A model generated the notes under the pieces. It saw only the letters and a program-made list of their open reading frames with translations, did not search any database and was not told the origin of the DNA. Below are positions 40,732-50,606 of a stretch of DNA of 64,000 nucleotides, piece by piece. Source of the DNA: Enterococcus pseudoavium NBRC 100491 (GTDB lineage Bacteria; Bacillota; Bacilli; Lactobacillales; Enterococcaceae); contig NZ_BCQF01000009.1 in NCBI RefSeq assembly GCF_001544295.1, positions 1-64,000 of the forward strand, in the 5' to 3' direction. The stretch's first letter is position 1. Every line of letters starts with the position of its first letter. The position numbers and the translations under genes were made by a program.

Positions 40732-41190
40732 CTAGTCATTTTCAAAAAAAGTTAACCATTCGTTTAAACCTTTTTGAATTAACTCGTAGGTTTCTTCAAA
40801 ATCCCCTGTATACCACGGATCTGGAATACTTTCTCCAGCATGCCCCGGCACCCGATCTAAATACAGATAGACTTTATCGGCTGTCCCATTTGGAGCCATT
40901 GAAACTAAATCCTCCACGTTTTCTTGATCCATCCCGATGATATAATCCGCCTCGTAAAAATCTTCCGCAGTTATTTGACGCGCCCGCAGCCCCTTTGTTG
41001 CAATACCGTGTTGCGCCAAAATCTGTTGTGTCCCATGATGCGGTGGGTTACCGACTTCCCAGCGACTAGTCGCCGCAGAATCAACTTGAAAATCACTAGC
41101 CGATCTCTTTTCCAAAGCATCTCGAAAAAGCGCTTCAGCCAAGGGAGAACGACAAATATTCCCCAGACAAACAAATAGAATCTTTTTCAT
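40732..41190 (-). CDS. Low-molecular-weight protein tyrosine phosphatase
   Basis: The 152-residue protein begins with the family P-loop FVCLGNICRSPLAEALF (CX5R with catalytic Cys and Arg) and contains the general acid loop IPDPWYTGDFEETY. Targets may include tyrosine kinases of capsule synthesis or arginine phosphosites; the sequence does not decide. GGAGG precedes ATG. It diverges from the dehydrogenase gene over a 53-base gap. Confidence 0.95.
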   Translation of the reverse strand: MKKILFVCLGNICRSPLAEALFRDALEKRSASDFQVDSAATSRWEVGNPPHHGTQQILAQHGIATKGLRARQITAEDFYEADYIIGMDQENVEDLVSMAPNGTADKVYLYLDRVPGHAGESIPDPWYTGDFEETYELIQKGLNEWLTFFEND

Positions 41191-41243
41191 GCTCTGCCTC
41201 CTGTGCTATAGTCAATTTAGTAAAATGGAAATGAGGGATCTCC

Positions 41244-42212
41244 GTGAGTAAGATTTATCTTTCTGCCAAACTACCTGAGTTTGGTACAAAATTGTTAAAA
41301 GAAGCCTCCGTGGATTACACCGTCTACACCGGCGAAGGCTTAATTTCAAAAGAAGAATTGATCGAAAATATGGCAGCCTGTGAAGTATTGATCTGTCCAC
41401 TATCGACCCAAATTGATCGCGAAGTCATCGATGCTGCGCCAGCACTCAAACTGATTGCCAATTTCGGGGCTGGTTTTAATAATATTGATACTGCTTATGC
41501 CAAAGAACAAAAAATCTATGTAACCAACACGCCGCTCGTTTCCACCAACGCTACAGCAGAACTAACCGCAGGCCTAATCTTAGCTTTGTCACGTCGGATT
41601 GTGGAAGGAGACCGCTTGATGCACAACGAAGGGTTTGCTGGCTGGGCACCACTCTTTTTCTTAGGGCATGAATTAAAAGATAAAACCCTAGGGATTATCG
41701 GCATGGGTCAAATTGGGCAAGCGCTAGCCAAAATGATGAACGCTTTTGGTATGAAGATCATCTACAATCAACGCCATCAATTAGCACCTGAGCTGGAAGA
41801 AGCCTTGCAAGCCACTTACTATTCGCAAGCAGAAGTCATTCAAAAGGCGGATATTTTAACCTTGCATGCTCCTTTAACCAAAGACACCCGTCACTTGTTA
41901 ACCAGTGCAACTTTTAGCAAAATGAAAAATAGTGCGTTACTGATCAACGCCGCTCGTGGTCCGTTGATTGACGAAGCTGCTTTGCTAGAGGCTCTAACCA
42001 ATCAACAAATTGCCGGTGCCGCTTTGGACGTCTATGAATTCGAACCAGAAGTCACGGCGGGCTTAAAGGATCTTGCCAACGTTATCCTAACACCCCACAT
42101 TGGCAACGCCAGTGTGGAAGCACGTGACCAAATGGCGGAAATCGTCGCAAAAAATGCGATCGCTTTATTGCACAATGAACCACTCAACTATATCGTTAAT
42201 GGACTGGACTGA
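41244..42212 (+). CDS. D-2-hydroxyacid dehydrogenase family protein
   Basis: NAD(P)-dependent oxidoreductase of the D-isomer 2-hydroxyacid family. The NAD fold is LGIIGMGQIGQALAKMM; the catalytic Arg is in LINAARGPLID, Glu in DVYEFEPEV and His in LTPHIGNASVEARDQM. The Arg-Glu-His set is complete, so it should be active. Substrate (glyoxylate, hydroxypyruvate, ketoacids) is unknown. It starts with GTG, 7 bases after GAGGGA. Its end is convergent with the TetR gene with only 2 bases between stops. Confidence 0.92.
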   Translation: MSKIYLSAKLPEFGTKLLKEASVDYTVYTGEGLISKEELIENMAACEVLICPLSTQIDREVIDAAPALKLIANFGAGFNNIDTAYAKEQKIYVTNTPLVSTNATAELTAGLILALSRRIVEGDRLMHNEGFAGWAPLFFLGHELKDKTLGIIGMGQIGQALAKMMNAFGMKIIYNQRHQLAPELEEALQATYYSQAEVIQKADILTLHAPLTKDTRHLLTSATFSKMKNSALLINAARGPLIDEAALLEALTNQQIAGAALDVYEFEPEVTAGLKDLANVILTPHIGNASVEARDQMAEIVAKNAIALLHNEPLNYIVNGLD

Positions 42213-42237
42213 GCTTACTGCTCATGCCAGTCTTTTT
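42202..42237 (+). terminator. Terminator spanning the convergent stops
   Basis: GACTGG/CCAGTC and GAGC/GCTC pair with a small internal loop and a 5-base tip; five T follow. It covers the dehydrogenase stop and the last codons of the TetR gene. Confidence 0.7.
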
Positions 42238-42790
42238 CATATAAACGGTAAGCAAAAAATTCAATGTCCTTCGCAAAACGAAACAATTGAGCTGCAATGG
42301 TGATTGGCGGTTGACTGGCATCAGCCAAAAGCCAATCCGTTAAAATCCCGCCGCAGCCATGCGCTAAAAAGCGAGCATAAAATTCTTTGTCTGCCACAGA
42401 AAGCTGACCTTCTCGATCGACATCCGCAAATAATCGGACAAATAACCGTTCCGCCAGTTGATTAAACTCTCTCGTCAAGATTTTGGGAACAGCCGTCACT
42501 GTATTCAAATAAAATTGATGACAATTCTGCATCTCTTTTAACATCTCCAGAACAGATTCTTCCCAATTTGTCAGTGACAACTCATCAGAGACTAAATACT
42601 GCAGTCCCCGTTGATAATACGCATAACGCAAGAGATCATTTTTATCTTTAAAATGATAATAAAATGTTTGGCGGTTCAATCCGGTCTTTTTACTAATATC
42701 TTGGACTGTGATTTTGTCATAATTTTTTTCTAAACATAATGCAACTAACGCTTGAACAAATATTTCTTTTGTTGCCTTTCCTTCCGCCAT
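42215..42790 (-). CDS. TetR/AcrR-family regulator
   Basis: N-terminal helix-turn-helix IFVQALVALCLEKNYDKITVQDISKKTGLNRQTFYYHFKDK is standard TetR, followed by a helical ligand-binding and dimer domain. The type resembles TetR members with a DhaS-like C-terminal domain. Target genes are unknown; the neighbouring convergent dehydrogenase is one possibility. ATG 42790 lies 11 bases from ruvB, so it may be cotranscribed. Confidence 0.9.
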   Translation of the reverse strand: MAEGKATKEIFVQALVALCLEKNYDKITVQDISKKTGLNRQTFYYHFKDKNDLLRYAYYQRGLQYLVSDELSLTNWEESVLEMLKEMQNCHQFYLNTVTAVPKILTREFNQLAERLFVRLFADVDREGQLSVADKEFYARFLAHGCGGILTDWLLADASQPPITIAAQLFRFAKDIEFFAYRLYEKDWHEQ

Positions 42791-42801
42791 CGTTTCACCT
42801 T

Positions 42802-43803
42802 CTATGCTTGATAAGGATAATTAAAATGTTCATATGCTAAGGGTGTGGCCATCCGTCCGCGCGGGGTTCGTTTGATGAAACCTTTTTGGATCAAATAGGG
42901 CTCATACATATCTTCGACGGTTTCCCGTTCTTCACCGATATTTACGGCTAAAGTGCTCAAACCAATCGGACCACCATGATACAGTTCAATCATGGTTTTC
43001 AATAATTTTTGATCGATGTGGTCCAAGCCGGCTTCATCGACTTGCAATAATCCTAGCGCTTGATCGGCGATTTGTTGATTAATTACTCCGTCTGATTGAA
43101 CTTGAGCAAAATCACGGATTCGCTTCAACAAACGATTGGCGATTCGTGGGGTGCCCCGTGAGCGGCGGGCGATTTCGATTGCGCCTTCGTCTACGACCTC
43201 CGTTTGAAAGATATCAGCTGACCGTAAGACAATCTCGCGTAGATCCTCTTCCTTATAATATTCCATATGGGAAATGATCCCGAAACGATCCCGTAAAGGG
43301 GCTGACAACATTCCTGCCCGCGTTGTTGCGCCAATTAATGTAAACGGCGGTAAAGGAAAATGAACGGGGTGAGCGGTCGGTCCTTGCCCAACCATAATAT
43401 CGACGTAATAATCCTCCATCGCAGAATATAAGGTTTCTTCTGCAACCCGCGGCAAGCGATGAATTTCATCGATAAACAGGACATCACCAGGCTCCAGCTC
43501 ATTTAAAATCGCTACTAGGTCACCGGGACGTTCGATTGCGGGGCCACTAGTGGAACGAATCTGAACATCCATTTCATTAGCGATCACCATCGCCATCGTC
43601 GTTTTACCTAAGCCAGGTGGTCCGTACAACAAAACATGATCCAAGGCTTCTTGCCGCTTTTTGGCCGCTTCAATATAGATTGACAATTCTTGCTTAACTT
43701 TATCTTGACCGATATATTGGGCAAGATAACGAGGACGCAATGATTTTTCTAAACTTTTATCACTCTCATCGGCATCCGGTGAAAGTATCCGTTCTTCATC
43801 CAT
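42802..43803 (-). CDS. ruvB: Holliday junction branch-migration helicase RuvB
   Basis: Hexameric AAA+ motor of the RuvABC resolvasome. N-terminus has the family [20 protein letters not shown], Walker [19 protein letters not shown], Walker [17 protein letters not shown], sensor [18 protein letters not shown] and the Arg finger. The winged-helix C-terminus ends in [13 protein letters not shown]. 13 bases after ruvA. Confidence 0.98.
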   Translation of the reverse strand: MDEERILSPDADESDKSLEKSLRPRYLAQYIGQDKVKQELSIYIEAAKKRQEALDHVLLYGPPGLGKTTMAMVIANEMDVQIRSTSGPAIERPGDLVAILNELEPGDVLFIDEIHRLPRVAEETLYSAMEDYYVDIMVGQGPTAHPVHFPLPPFTLIGATTRAGMLSAPLRDRFGIISHMEYYKEEDLREIVLRSADIFQTEVVDEGAIEIARRSRGTPRIANRLLKRIRDFAQVQSDGVINQQIADQALGLLQVDEAGLDHIDQKLLKTMIELYHGGPIGLSTLAVNIGEERETVEDMYEPYLIQKGFIKRTPRGRMATPLAYEHFNYPYQA

Positions 43804-43816
43804 TTAAATTGCCCCC

Positions 43817-44410
43817 TTATTTCTTCATCATTAATTTCAACGCTGCCCGCAAATAATCGTCGGTATTTGGCAAACTTTCTTTTGCTAAAACTTTTTCGAC
43901 TTTTTTGATTTCCTTTGGACTATAACCCAAAGCCTGCAGTGCTTCCATGGCTTCCGATAAGGCCGTATCATCGTTGCCTTCATAGAATAGTGACATAGGA
44001 TCATCGACTAATTCGGTTAATTTGCCTTTTAGATCCAAAACCATTTGTTGCGCGGTCTTCTTACCGACACCAGGAAATTTCGTTAAATAGGTCACATCAC
44101 CCGCTTCAATCGCTTGAATCAAGCCTTGCTGATCATCGTTTGCCATGATCGCTAACCCGCTTTTAGGCCCAATTCCAGATACTGACAGCAAGCGTAAAAA
44201 TAATTCTTTTTCGGCTAATGTTTCAAAGCCGTACAACAAATGAGCATCCTCCCGAATGATCTGCTGTACGTAAATCGTCACAGACTGTTCCATTTTACTA
44301 CTATAGCGATAGGGGTTCCCTAATGCAATTTGGTAGCCGATGCCATTGACATCCAATACTACATAACTAGGACTGATAAACGTTAACCTTCCCGTAATAT
44401 ATTCGTACAT
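43817..44410 (-). CDS. ruvA: Holliday junction DNA-binding protein RuvA
   Basis: Binds four-way junctions and loads RuvB. N-terminal OB fold [26 protein letters not shown], then two helix-hairpin-helix motifs ([36 protein letters not shown]) and the C-terminal RuvB-binding domain. I start at ATG 44410, after AAAGGAACAATC; an in-frame ATG at 44479 would overlap the SOS box. 197 residues is normal. Confidence 0.97.
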   Translation of the reverse strand: MYEYITGRLTFISPSYVVLDVNGIGYQIALGNPYRYSSKMEQSVTIYVQQIIREDAHLLYGFETLAEKELFLRLLSVSGIGPKSGLAIMANDDQQGLIQAIEAGDVTYLTKFPGVGKKTAQQMVLDLKGKLTELVDDPMSLFYEGNDDTALSEAMEALQALGYSPKEIKKVEKVLAKESLPNTDDYLRAALKLMMKK

Positions 44411-44473
44411 GATTGTTCCTTTCTGATTGCAACTTCTGCCAGCCTGTTCAAAATGAACAACGCTGACAATTCT

Positions 44474-44485
44474 GCACATATGTTC
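44474..44485 (-). promoter_or_regulatory. SOS (LexA/DinR) box of ruvAB
   Basis: GAACATATGTGC on the minus strand is one base from the Gram-positive DinR/LexA consensus core GAACATATGTTC. It lies about 65 bases upstream of ruvA, just after TAAAAT, a possible -10. A second symmetric element TGTTCA-AAA-TGAACA lies at 44445-44459. Confidence 0.6.
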
Positions 44486-44499
44486 TCATTATTTTAGCA

Positions 44500-44532
44500 T
44501 AAAAAAACGACGGTTAAAAACTTTTACCGCCG
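44500..44532 (-). terminator. Terminator of the Mga-type gene
   Basis: CGGCGGT (44526-44532) pairs with ACCGTCG (44508-44514) with one G-U pair, extended by A/T, and seven T follow on the minus strand. It overlaps the end of the coding region and sits upstream of the ruvAB promoter. Confidence 0.75.
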
Positions 44533-45974
44533 AATCCTTGCAATAGCGTCAGCAACGCTAAATAATCCGTCATCTGCAATTCCTCTGTGATCGCCAAAGT
44601 TGGGACTTGGTTGGTCTGATCCAGTAAACTAGTAGTTAAACAAATATCGCTAGCCGCAAGACTATTCACAAAAACAACTTGATAATTTTTTGATAAAAAT
44701 TGTCGTAGTTCATCTATTATTATGTTTTCTTCAAACTCTGGCAAGTCTGTCTGCAAAAAAATCCGTAAAACGGGCTGGACAGTCAGTTCTGGCAACCGGC
44801 GCAAAACCGATAAATAGCGGCCAAATAAAATCGAGTCACTTTCACCGAGTTCTCTTAAACTCTCAGTTATAAACGCCACCAGCGGCGCTTGTTGTTCATG
44901 CATCTTCGTCCAGAAAAGTTTCCCATTGATATTAAACTGAATCATCGGAAACAAGCGCTGATACAAATGACCGCTGATTAAATAGTTTTCTGCTTGTAAG
45001 GCTTGAAACTTCTCCCAAGTCTTCGGATTGTTGATTTTATTTTTTAACACCTGATTCAGCGCAGCAACTTCGTCCATCACTGAAAACGGCGCCTGCCTTA
45101 ATAACTGGTGAATCTGCTGACTAATAGCCGGTACATGATAATATTCTTCCCGCGTTAGTAGATTTAAAAATAAATTGCTTAAAGCTGATTTATTACGAAA
45201 ATACGTAGGCATCACCCGGCTGACTTGCTGGTAAAAGGCCTGGAACAAAGAATTAGCGACCAATGTCTGCTGATAAATCGAATCTTCCGTAAAAGAATAG
45301 CCTTGGACCTCCCGTAGTAAATGGGTCGCCAATAAGTATTTTAAGCGCTGTTCTTTGATTGGATTCAACTCGACTTGAAAGAACTGTTGAATCGCATTGC
45401 TAATTTTCCTGACTAAGTCGTGCTGTAATGGTGCAAAGGGCCAGTCTTTCCCCCGAAACAAACGCCAGTAGTAAACAGACAAATACATTCGAATTACCGA
45501 CTCAGCTGCTTGAAATGAAACGACACCCCGTTCCACAGTTAATTGCAGTGGCTTTAGTTCTCTCTGCAAAGCCTTGATTTTACGACGAATCGTAGACTCA
45601 CTGCAAAACAACTGCTGACTTAACTCGCTAACTGTCCGCGCCTTGCCAATCACTACTAAATTTAATAACTGATATGTCACAGAATGGCGAATCAAATCCA
45701 CCAAAAATTGATTTTGTTCCATCATTTGATTGGCAATTACTAAGTGATACTGTTGACCTCTTTCCTCAAACAAAAGCAGATCCGTCTCGGTAAAACGCCG
45801 ATATTTTTTACTCAACTCTTCTAAGAGACGTTGGACACTCCGCACATCTAGCTGCAAGGCAGTCGCCAGCTCGCTTCTTTTATAATATCCTCCATCAGCC
45901 ATCTGCTCTAACAGATGCACACCTAAATAAATATCTTTTTCATAATTTTGTAATTCCAGCGCTGTAAGATACAT
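44514..45974 (-). CDS. Mga/AtxA-type transcriptional regulator
   Basis: A 486-residue protein with two N-terminal helix-turn-helix domains (YYKRSELATALQLDVRSVQRLLEELSKKY and ARTVSELSQQLFCSESTIRRKIKALQREL), a helical PRD-like middle and a C-terminal EIIB-like segment (VQPVLRIFLQTDLPEFEEN...). This is the layout of the Mga/AtxA family, in which PRD phosphorylation links virulence or stress genes to sugar supply. Its RBS (AAGGAG) forms one arm of the lrgAB terminator hairpin just upstream. It is downstream of lrgAB; the family does not fix its target. Confidence 0.85.
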   Translation of the reverse strand: MYLTALELQNYEKDIYLGVHLLEQMADGGYYKRSELATALQLDVRSVQRLLEELSKKYRRFTETDLLLFEERGQQYHLVIANQMMEQNQFLVDLIRHSVTYQLLNLVVIGKARTVSELSQQLFCSESTIRRKIKALQRELKPLQLTVERGVVSFQAAESVIRMYLSVYYWRLFRGKDWPFAPLQHDLVRKISNAIQQFFQVELNPIKEQRLKYLLATHLLREVQGYSFTEDSIYQQTLVANSLFQAFYQQVSRVMPTYFRNKSALSNLFLNLLTREEYYHVPAISQQIHQLLRQAPFSVMDEVAALNQVLKNKINNPKTWEKFQALQAENYLISGHLYQRLFPMIQFNINGKLFWTKMHEQQAPLVAFITESLRELGESDSILFGRYLSVLRRLPELTVQPVLRIFLQTDLPEFEENIIIDELRQFLSKNYQVVFVNSLAASDICLTTSLLDQTNQVPTLAITEELQMTDYLALLTLLQGFGGKSF

Positions 45975-45980
45975 AAAAAA

Positions 45981-46019
45981 ACTCCTTCATACTTCATTTT
46001 ACCAAAGCATGCAAGGAGT
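45981..46019 (-). terminator. lrgAB terminator that includes the next RBS
   Basis: ACTCCTT (46013-46019) pairs with AAGGAGT (45981-45987), continuing into GCAT/ATG, with a long loop; six T residues follow and reach the ATG of the Mga-type gene. The same arm is that gene's Shine-Dalgarno sequence and the T run is its spacer. Confidence 0.6.
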
Positions 46020-46024
46020 AGACA

Positions 46025-46726
46025 TTAAATCGTTTCAAACAAACGAAATAATAGCGGTAATAAGGCGACCGTCGCTAGCCCGTTGATACAAATACATAAC
46101 CCGGCCAAAATTCCTTCCAATTCGCCTATCTCGATTGCTCGGCCCGTACCGATTGCATGAGAAGTACTCCCCAAAGCAATCCCTTTTGCCACAGGACTGT
46201 TGATTTGAAAAATCTGAAAAACTTTCGTCCCCACTAAAGCACCAAAGATCCCCGTTGAAACGACGATCGCTAACGTTACGGGAGAAATTCCACCCATCTG
46301 GCTAGAAAGATCTACTGAAATTGCCGTAGTCACCGACTTCGGCAATAGTGAAACTACGATGCCGCGATTCAATGAAAATAGGCGACCGATTCCCACACTG
46401 AGTAAGCAGTTTAATACTACACCTACCAAAGTTCCTAAAATCACCGGCAAAAAATATTGCTTCAACTTATCAAAATTTTGATACAGTGGCAATCCTAAAG
46501 CAACCGTCGCCGGCGTAATCATCATGGTAAATAAGTTGCCCCCAAGATTGTAAGATTTATAGCTAATCCCGCTAAATTTCAACAAGACAATAATAATGAT
46601 GACACTAGCAATCAGCGGATTGATCAAAGGGAGTTTGACTTTGGCCAAAAATTTATCCATCAAAGTATAAATCAACAAAGTTAACGCTAATCCGAAAAGC
46701 GGATTATTCGCCAGCGCTGAGATCAT
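46025..46726 (-). CDS. lrgB: LrgB-family membrane protein
   Basis: About 233 residues, highly hydrophobic with several transmembrane helices. Family motifs PLINPLIASVIIIIV, LLPKSVTTAISVDLSSQMGG and GTSHAIGTGRAIEIGELEG-type region are present. LrgAB/CidAB proteins affect autolysis and in some species pyruvate transport. I start at ATG 46726, overlapping lrgA by 23 bases with an AGGTGAAG RBS inside it, which implies coupling. Confidence 0.92.
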   Translation of the reverse strand: MISALANNPLFGLALTLLIYTLMDKFLAKVKLPLINPLIASVIIIIVLLKFSGISYKSYNLGGNLFTMMITPATVALGLPLYQNFDKLKQYFLPVILGTLVGVVLNCLLSVGIGRLFSLNRGIVVSLLPKSVTTAISVDLSSQMGGISPVTLAIVVSTGIFGALVGTKVFQIFQINSPVAKGIALGSTSHAIGTGRAIEIGELEGILAGLCICINGLATVALLPLLFRLFETI

Positions 46727-47132
46727 CTGCTTCACCTCGCATTTTTTCAACACTTTCAATCAGACGAACTTTTTCAGCTCGACTTTTCTGACTGATTTTT
46801 TCGATAAATTCAGCTGTCTTACCAACCGCTACTAAAGAAACCAGCGAGCAAACAACCACTGCACCAAGCAGAATCGGCCAAATATACTTGATTGCATCGT
46901 AATATTGCATTAAGCCGACACCAGCTGGTACGAATAAAATTGTTAGATGATTCAACAAAAAATTCGCAGTCTCTTCAATTGCTGCTGGTTTTAAGAGCTT
47001 TGTTTGAAAAGAGAGAAATAATAATAAAATCCCAATAATACTGCCCGGTACTGGCAGATGAAGAAATATCCGTAGCCCTTCACCGATAAGTGAATAAAGT
47101 AATAATAAGCTTAATTCTTTAAACATTTTCAT
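46704..47132 (-). CDS. lrgA: LrgA/CidA-family holin-like protein
   Basis: Small membrane protein with four hydrophobic segments; motifs LIGEGLRIFLHLPVPGSIIGILLLFLSF and LTILFVPAGVGLMQYYD are diagnostic. The C-terminus is charged. I start at ATG 47132, 8 bases after AGAAGG; the longer frame to 47282 crosses a terminator. Unlike staphylococci, no LytSR pair is adjacent. Confidence 0.9.
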   Translation of the reverse strand: MKMFKELSLLLLYSLIGEGLRIFLHLPVPGSIIGILLLFLSFQTKLLKPAAIEETANFLLNHLTILFVPAGVGLMQYYDAIKYIWPILLGAVVVCSLVSLVAVGKTAEFIEKISQKSRAEKVRLIESVEKMRGEADDLSAGE

Positions 47133-47232
47133 AACTATCGCCTTCTCTAAAATAGTGATGTTTCTAGTATAGCGAAAAATACGCGGACAGAGCTCCAAAT
47201 TTTGTGAAATTTTCATACATTCTCTGAAAACA

Positions 47233-47272
47233 AAACAAGAGGGGGGACAAAATTTTGTCCTCCCTCTTGTTT
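47233..47272. terminator. Bidirectional palindromic terminator (msrB/lrgA)
   Basis: Twenty-base arms, 47233-47252 and 47253-47272, centred on ACAAAATTTTGT with one mismatch and flanked by A/T. It follows msrB on the minus strand. It shares its core with terminators at 37.7, 47.9 and 57.4 kb. Confidence 0.85.
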
Positions 47273-47350
47273 CCAAATACACGCTGTTCTAAAAAAACTT
47301 CTTCAAAAATCCCTTCTGATTTCTTGAAGCTAACCACTTCTATTACAACC

Positions 47351-47779
47351 TCACTCAACAAGTTCTTTATATTCACCATAACCAGCTTCAGCCATTTCCT
47401 CAAAAGGAATAAAACGTAAGGCTGCGGAATTAATACAATAGCGTAAGCCGCCTTGATCTTGTGGGCCATCGTTGAAAACATGACCTAAATGTGAATCTGC
47501 AGCTTTACTGCGAACCTCTACTCGATGCATTCCATGGGAAAAATCTGCTTTTTCAGCCACACCCCGCTTTTTAATCGGACGAGTAAAGGCTGGCCAACCA
47601 CATCCCGCATCGTATTTGTCACTGGATGAAAATAACGCTTCACCACTGACTACATCAACATAGATTCCCTTTTGATAAAAGTCATCATATTTACCTGAAA
47701 AGGGGCGTTCCGTGGCATTTTCTTGCGTTACTGCATATTCCATTGGTGAAAGTTGCTGTTTCAATTCAAATTGATCCAT
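47351..47779 (-). CDS. msrB: Peptide-methionine (R)-S-oxide reductase
   Basis: Repairs oxidised methionine (R form). The 142-residue protein has [13 protein letters not shown] with the recycling Cys and [11 protein letters not shown] with the catalytic Cys. The zinc CxxC pairs seen in some MsrB proteins are absent. GGGAGAG precedes ATG. No msrA lies beside it. Confidence 0.96.
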   Translation of the reverse strand: MDQFELKQQLSPMEYAVTQENATERPFSGKYDDFYQKGIYVDVVSGEALFSSSDKYDAGCGWPAFTRPIKKRGVAEKADFSHGMHRVEVRSKAADSHLGHVFNDGPQDQGGLRYCINSAALRFIPFEEMAEAGYGEYKELVE

Positions 47780-47933
47780 TGTTCTCTCCCGCCTTTAAAA
47801 TTTCTTGGAATACATTAAGCATACGCTCGTTGAAGCAAAGATACGAAGAATTTGCTCACAGTTGATTGGAAAAAATTTTCTCTATGAACTAAAGAAGTTG
47901 TGCTCATAATTACTGCTCATCATTTAGACAAAA

Positions 47934-47963
47934 AAGGGCACGACAAAATTTTGCCATGCCCTT
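47934..47963 (-). terminator. maf terminator
   Basis: AAGGGCATGGCAAAA / TTTTGTCGTGCCCTT on the minus strand (two G-U pairs), then TTTTTTG, 5 bases past the maf stop. The core is again CAAAATTTTG. Confidence 0.85.
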
Positions 47964-47967
47964 CCCA

Positions 47968-48525
47968 TCAATCAGGAAATTTTTTCAATAATTGGTTCAC
48001 TGCACCGACAGGAAAACCCACAATACTGTAATAATCGCCTTCGATTTTTTCAACAAAGACTCCCGCACCATTTTGAATACCGTAAGCGCCCGCCTTATCC
48101 TTATAATCATCGCTGTCGAGATAACGATTAATCTCAGCATCCGTCAGTGAATAGAAGGTCACCGTCGCCGAACTCAGCGTTTCTTCTAACTGTTTTTCTT
48201 TACGCAATACAACGGATGTATAAACTAGATGACTGCCGCCGCTCATACTTTTCAGCATGGCAAACGCTTCTTCGCGACTCTTGGGTTTACCTAAGATTTG
48301 TTCGCCCAACACCACGATAGTATCGCTGGCGATCACTAAGGCTTCTGGATGCTCATCAGCAATCACCGCAGCTTTTTGCCGGGCCATCGCCATGACATAA
48401 TCGATTGGTGAATATTGCTCCTTGACTTCTTCATTAATATCCGCTGGCTGAACGATAAAATCAGGCATCAACCATTGTAACAATTCGCGACGTCGGGGAG
48501 ATTGTGAAGCTAAAATGACTGTCAT
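47968..48525 (-). CDS. maf: Maf-family nucleoside triphosphate pyrophosphatase
   Basis: Hydrolyses non-canonical or UTP/dTTP-type nucleotides and is linked to septum inhibition. Motifs: LASQSPRRRELLQWL, ASDTIVVLGEQILGKPKSREEAFAMLKSMSG, DKAGAYGIQNGAGVFVEKIEGDYYSIVGFPV. At 185 residues it is standard. It lies 61 bases past mutL. Confidence 0.96.
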   Translation of the reverse strand: MTVILASQSPRRRELLQWLMPDFIVQPADINEEVKEQYSPIDYVMAMARQKAAVIADEHPEALVIASDTIVVLGEQILGKPKSREEAFAMLKSMSGGSHLVYTSVVLRKEKQLEETLSSATVTFYSLTDAEINRYLDSDDYKDKAGAYGIQNGAGVFVEKIEGDYYSIVGFPVGAVNQLLKKFPD

Positions 48526-48586
48526 AACTCTGCTCCTAATTCTAGATAGAATAATTTTATTCGTTGGCTTTTGTAATTCTCATTTC

Positions 48587-50575
48587 TTAATGCGGATCTT
48601 GGATTCGTTTAAACATATGCTCCATATCACTGTTGCTGAAATGAATCAGTACAGGACGTCCATGGGGACAGTTAAATGGATTTTCACATTGCGCAAGGTC
48701 AGACAATAAGACCCGCGCTTGCGCCTCATCCAAATGATGATTGGCTTTAATCGAGCGTTTGCAGCTCATCATGATTGCCGTAGCTTCGCGGAATTTTTTG
48801 ACGCTGACAGAACCAGTGAGTAGCAGCATATCAATCATCTCACGAAAAATACTCTCTTCTTGGCCTGCCGGATACCACGTTGGATGGGCTCGAACAATAA
48901 AGCTATCGGGACCAAATTCTTCCAAGTAAATTCCGACCTCTTGTAATAATTCAGTCTGCTCCTTCAGTTTGATTGCATCATTGTTGGGATAATCCAATAC
49001 AAAAGGTACTAACAATTCCTGCAAATCATCAGAGACATCGCCAATTTTTTCACGGAAATACTCATATTTGATCCGCTCTTGGGCGGCGTGCTGATCGACG
49101 ATGTATAAGCCGTCTTTGCTTTGCGCAAACAGATAGGTCCCATGCATTTGCCCAAAGTATTCCAACATTGGAAAGCGTTCCTTTGGCTGTTCTTTTTCTA
49201 GCTTGCTAATCGCCTGTTCGATGACTTTTTCCCCTGATTGGGTACTCAAATCAAATTCGGGATGATCGGTAGTAACTAACTCTTCACAAGTTTCTTCCGC
49301 AACGGCTGGCGTTTCCAACGGTACCGCCGTTTCCGATACTAGCGAGATTTTTTCTTCCAGTAATGGCGCTGAAAAATTATTCTCCACTTTTTTTTCTTGA
49401 AAAGCAACGGGGACTTCAGTATCTTCGGCTACTTTAGGCTCTACATAAAAAATCCCCGTCTTAGGATCGTAATTCAAATCACTTTTTTTCTTCGGTTGCT
49501 CTTCTAAGGGCAAGTCTAATTGTTCCGTTTGGATTTTTTCAACCTTGCGTTTGAAGCTGGGGTTTTCACCGACATCAGGAATTAAATTGATCTGGCGCAA
49601 ACTTTCAGCGATTGCATGACTAATCAAATTCATTAGTTCTTTTTCCTTCGACAAACGAACTTCTTGCTTCGTTGGATGAACATTTACATCGACCAACAAT
49701 GGGTCCATCGTAATCTCAAGGACAGCGATCGGATAACGTCCCACCATTAGTTTAGATTGGTAACCATTGATGATTGCTTTATTCAGCGCATAATTTTTGA
49801 TATAGCGACCGTTGATGATCACCGATAAATAATTTCGACTCGCTCGCGTCACTTCTGGCAACGATACATAGCCGTTTAAGGTAAAGTCTAAATCTTGGGC
49901 TTCGACCTTCAGCATCTTTTTAGCTGTCGCCACACCATAAATACCGGCAAGTGTCTGTTTTAAATCACCACTGCCGCTGGTACTTAACATTTTATGACCA
50001 TCATGAACTAAACGAAAGGCCACGTTCGGATGACTCAAGGCCATCCGATTGACGATGTCTCCAATATTCGATAGTTCTGTTTGTAGTGATTTGACATATT
50101 TCAAGCGGGCTGGTGTGTTGAAGAATAAATTTTCCACCGTGATCTTGGTTCCCGTCCGTAAAGAAGTTGGTCGCTGCTCTTCGATTTGTCCGCCCTTTAA
50201 GAACAAGTAAGAACCTTGAGCTTCATCAACGGTTGCCGTTTCCAAAGTCAGTTCCGAAACCGAAGCGATCGACGGTAAAGCTTCCCCACGAAAGCCCAAT
50301 GTGCGAATTCGGAAAAGGTCATCACGGTTATGGATTTTACTGGTAGCATGGCGTTTAAAAGCATTTTCGACATCGTCTTGTCGAATCCCTTCGCCATTAT
50401 CCACAATTTGAATTTTTTTCAACCCGGCTTCTTCAATCAAAATATCAATTTGCGTCGCCTTGGCATCGATCGCGTTCTCAACCAATTCTTTGACGACGGA
50501 GGCTGGTCGTTCAACGACTTCACCTGCGGCAATTTGATTCGCTAGGCGTTCGGATAATTCTTGGATTTTCCCCAT
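48587..50575 (-). CDS. mutL: DNA mismatch repair protein MutL
   Basis: Couples MutS recognition to strand excision. GHKL ATPase: [62 protein letters not shown] and [11 protein letters not shown]. The C-terminal dimer domain retains [25 protein letters not shown]-type and CPHGRP motifs; DQHAxQERxxYE is the endonuclease motif, so this MutL should nick DNA as in other Firmicutes. It lies 31 bases after mutS. Confidence 0.98.
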   Translation of the reverse strand: MGKIQELSERLANQIAAGEVVERPASVVKELVENAIDAKATQIDILIEEAGLKKIQIVDNGEGIRQDDVENAFKRHATSKIHNRDDLFRIRTLGFRGEALPSIASVSELTLETATVDEAQGSYLFLKGGQIEEQRPTSLRTGTKITVENLFFNTPARLKYVKSLQTELSNIGDIVNRMALSHPNVAFRLVHDGHKMLSTSGSGDLKQTLAGIYGVATAKKMLKVEAQDLDFTLNGYVSLPEVTRASRNYLSVIINGRYIKNYALNKAIINGYQSKLMVGRYPIAVLEITMDPLLVDVNVHPTKQEVRLSKEKELMNLISHAIAESLRQINLIPDVGENPSFKRKVEKIQTEQLDLPLEEQPKKKSDLNYDPKTGIFYVEPKVAEDTEVPVAFQEKKVENNFSAPLLEEKISLVSETAVPLETPAVAEETCEELVTTDHPEFDLSTQSGEKVIEQAISKLEKEQPKERFPMLEYFGQMHGTYLFAQSKDGLYIVDQHAAQERIKYEYFREKIGDVSDDLQELLVPFVLDYPNNDAIKLKEQTELLQEVGIYLEEFGPDSFIVRAHPTWYPAGQEESIFREMIDMLLLTGSVSVKKFREATAIMMSCKRSIKANHHLDEAQARVLLSDLAQCENPFNCPHGRPVLIHFSNSDMEHMFKRIQDPH

Positions 50576-50606
50576 CGAATTCCTCCTATATTTCTAGATC
50601 TTATAA

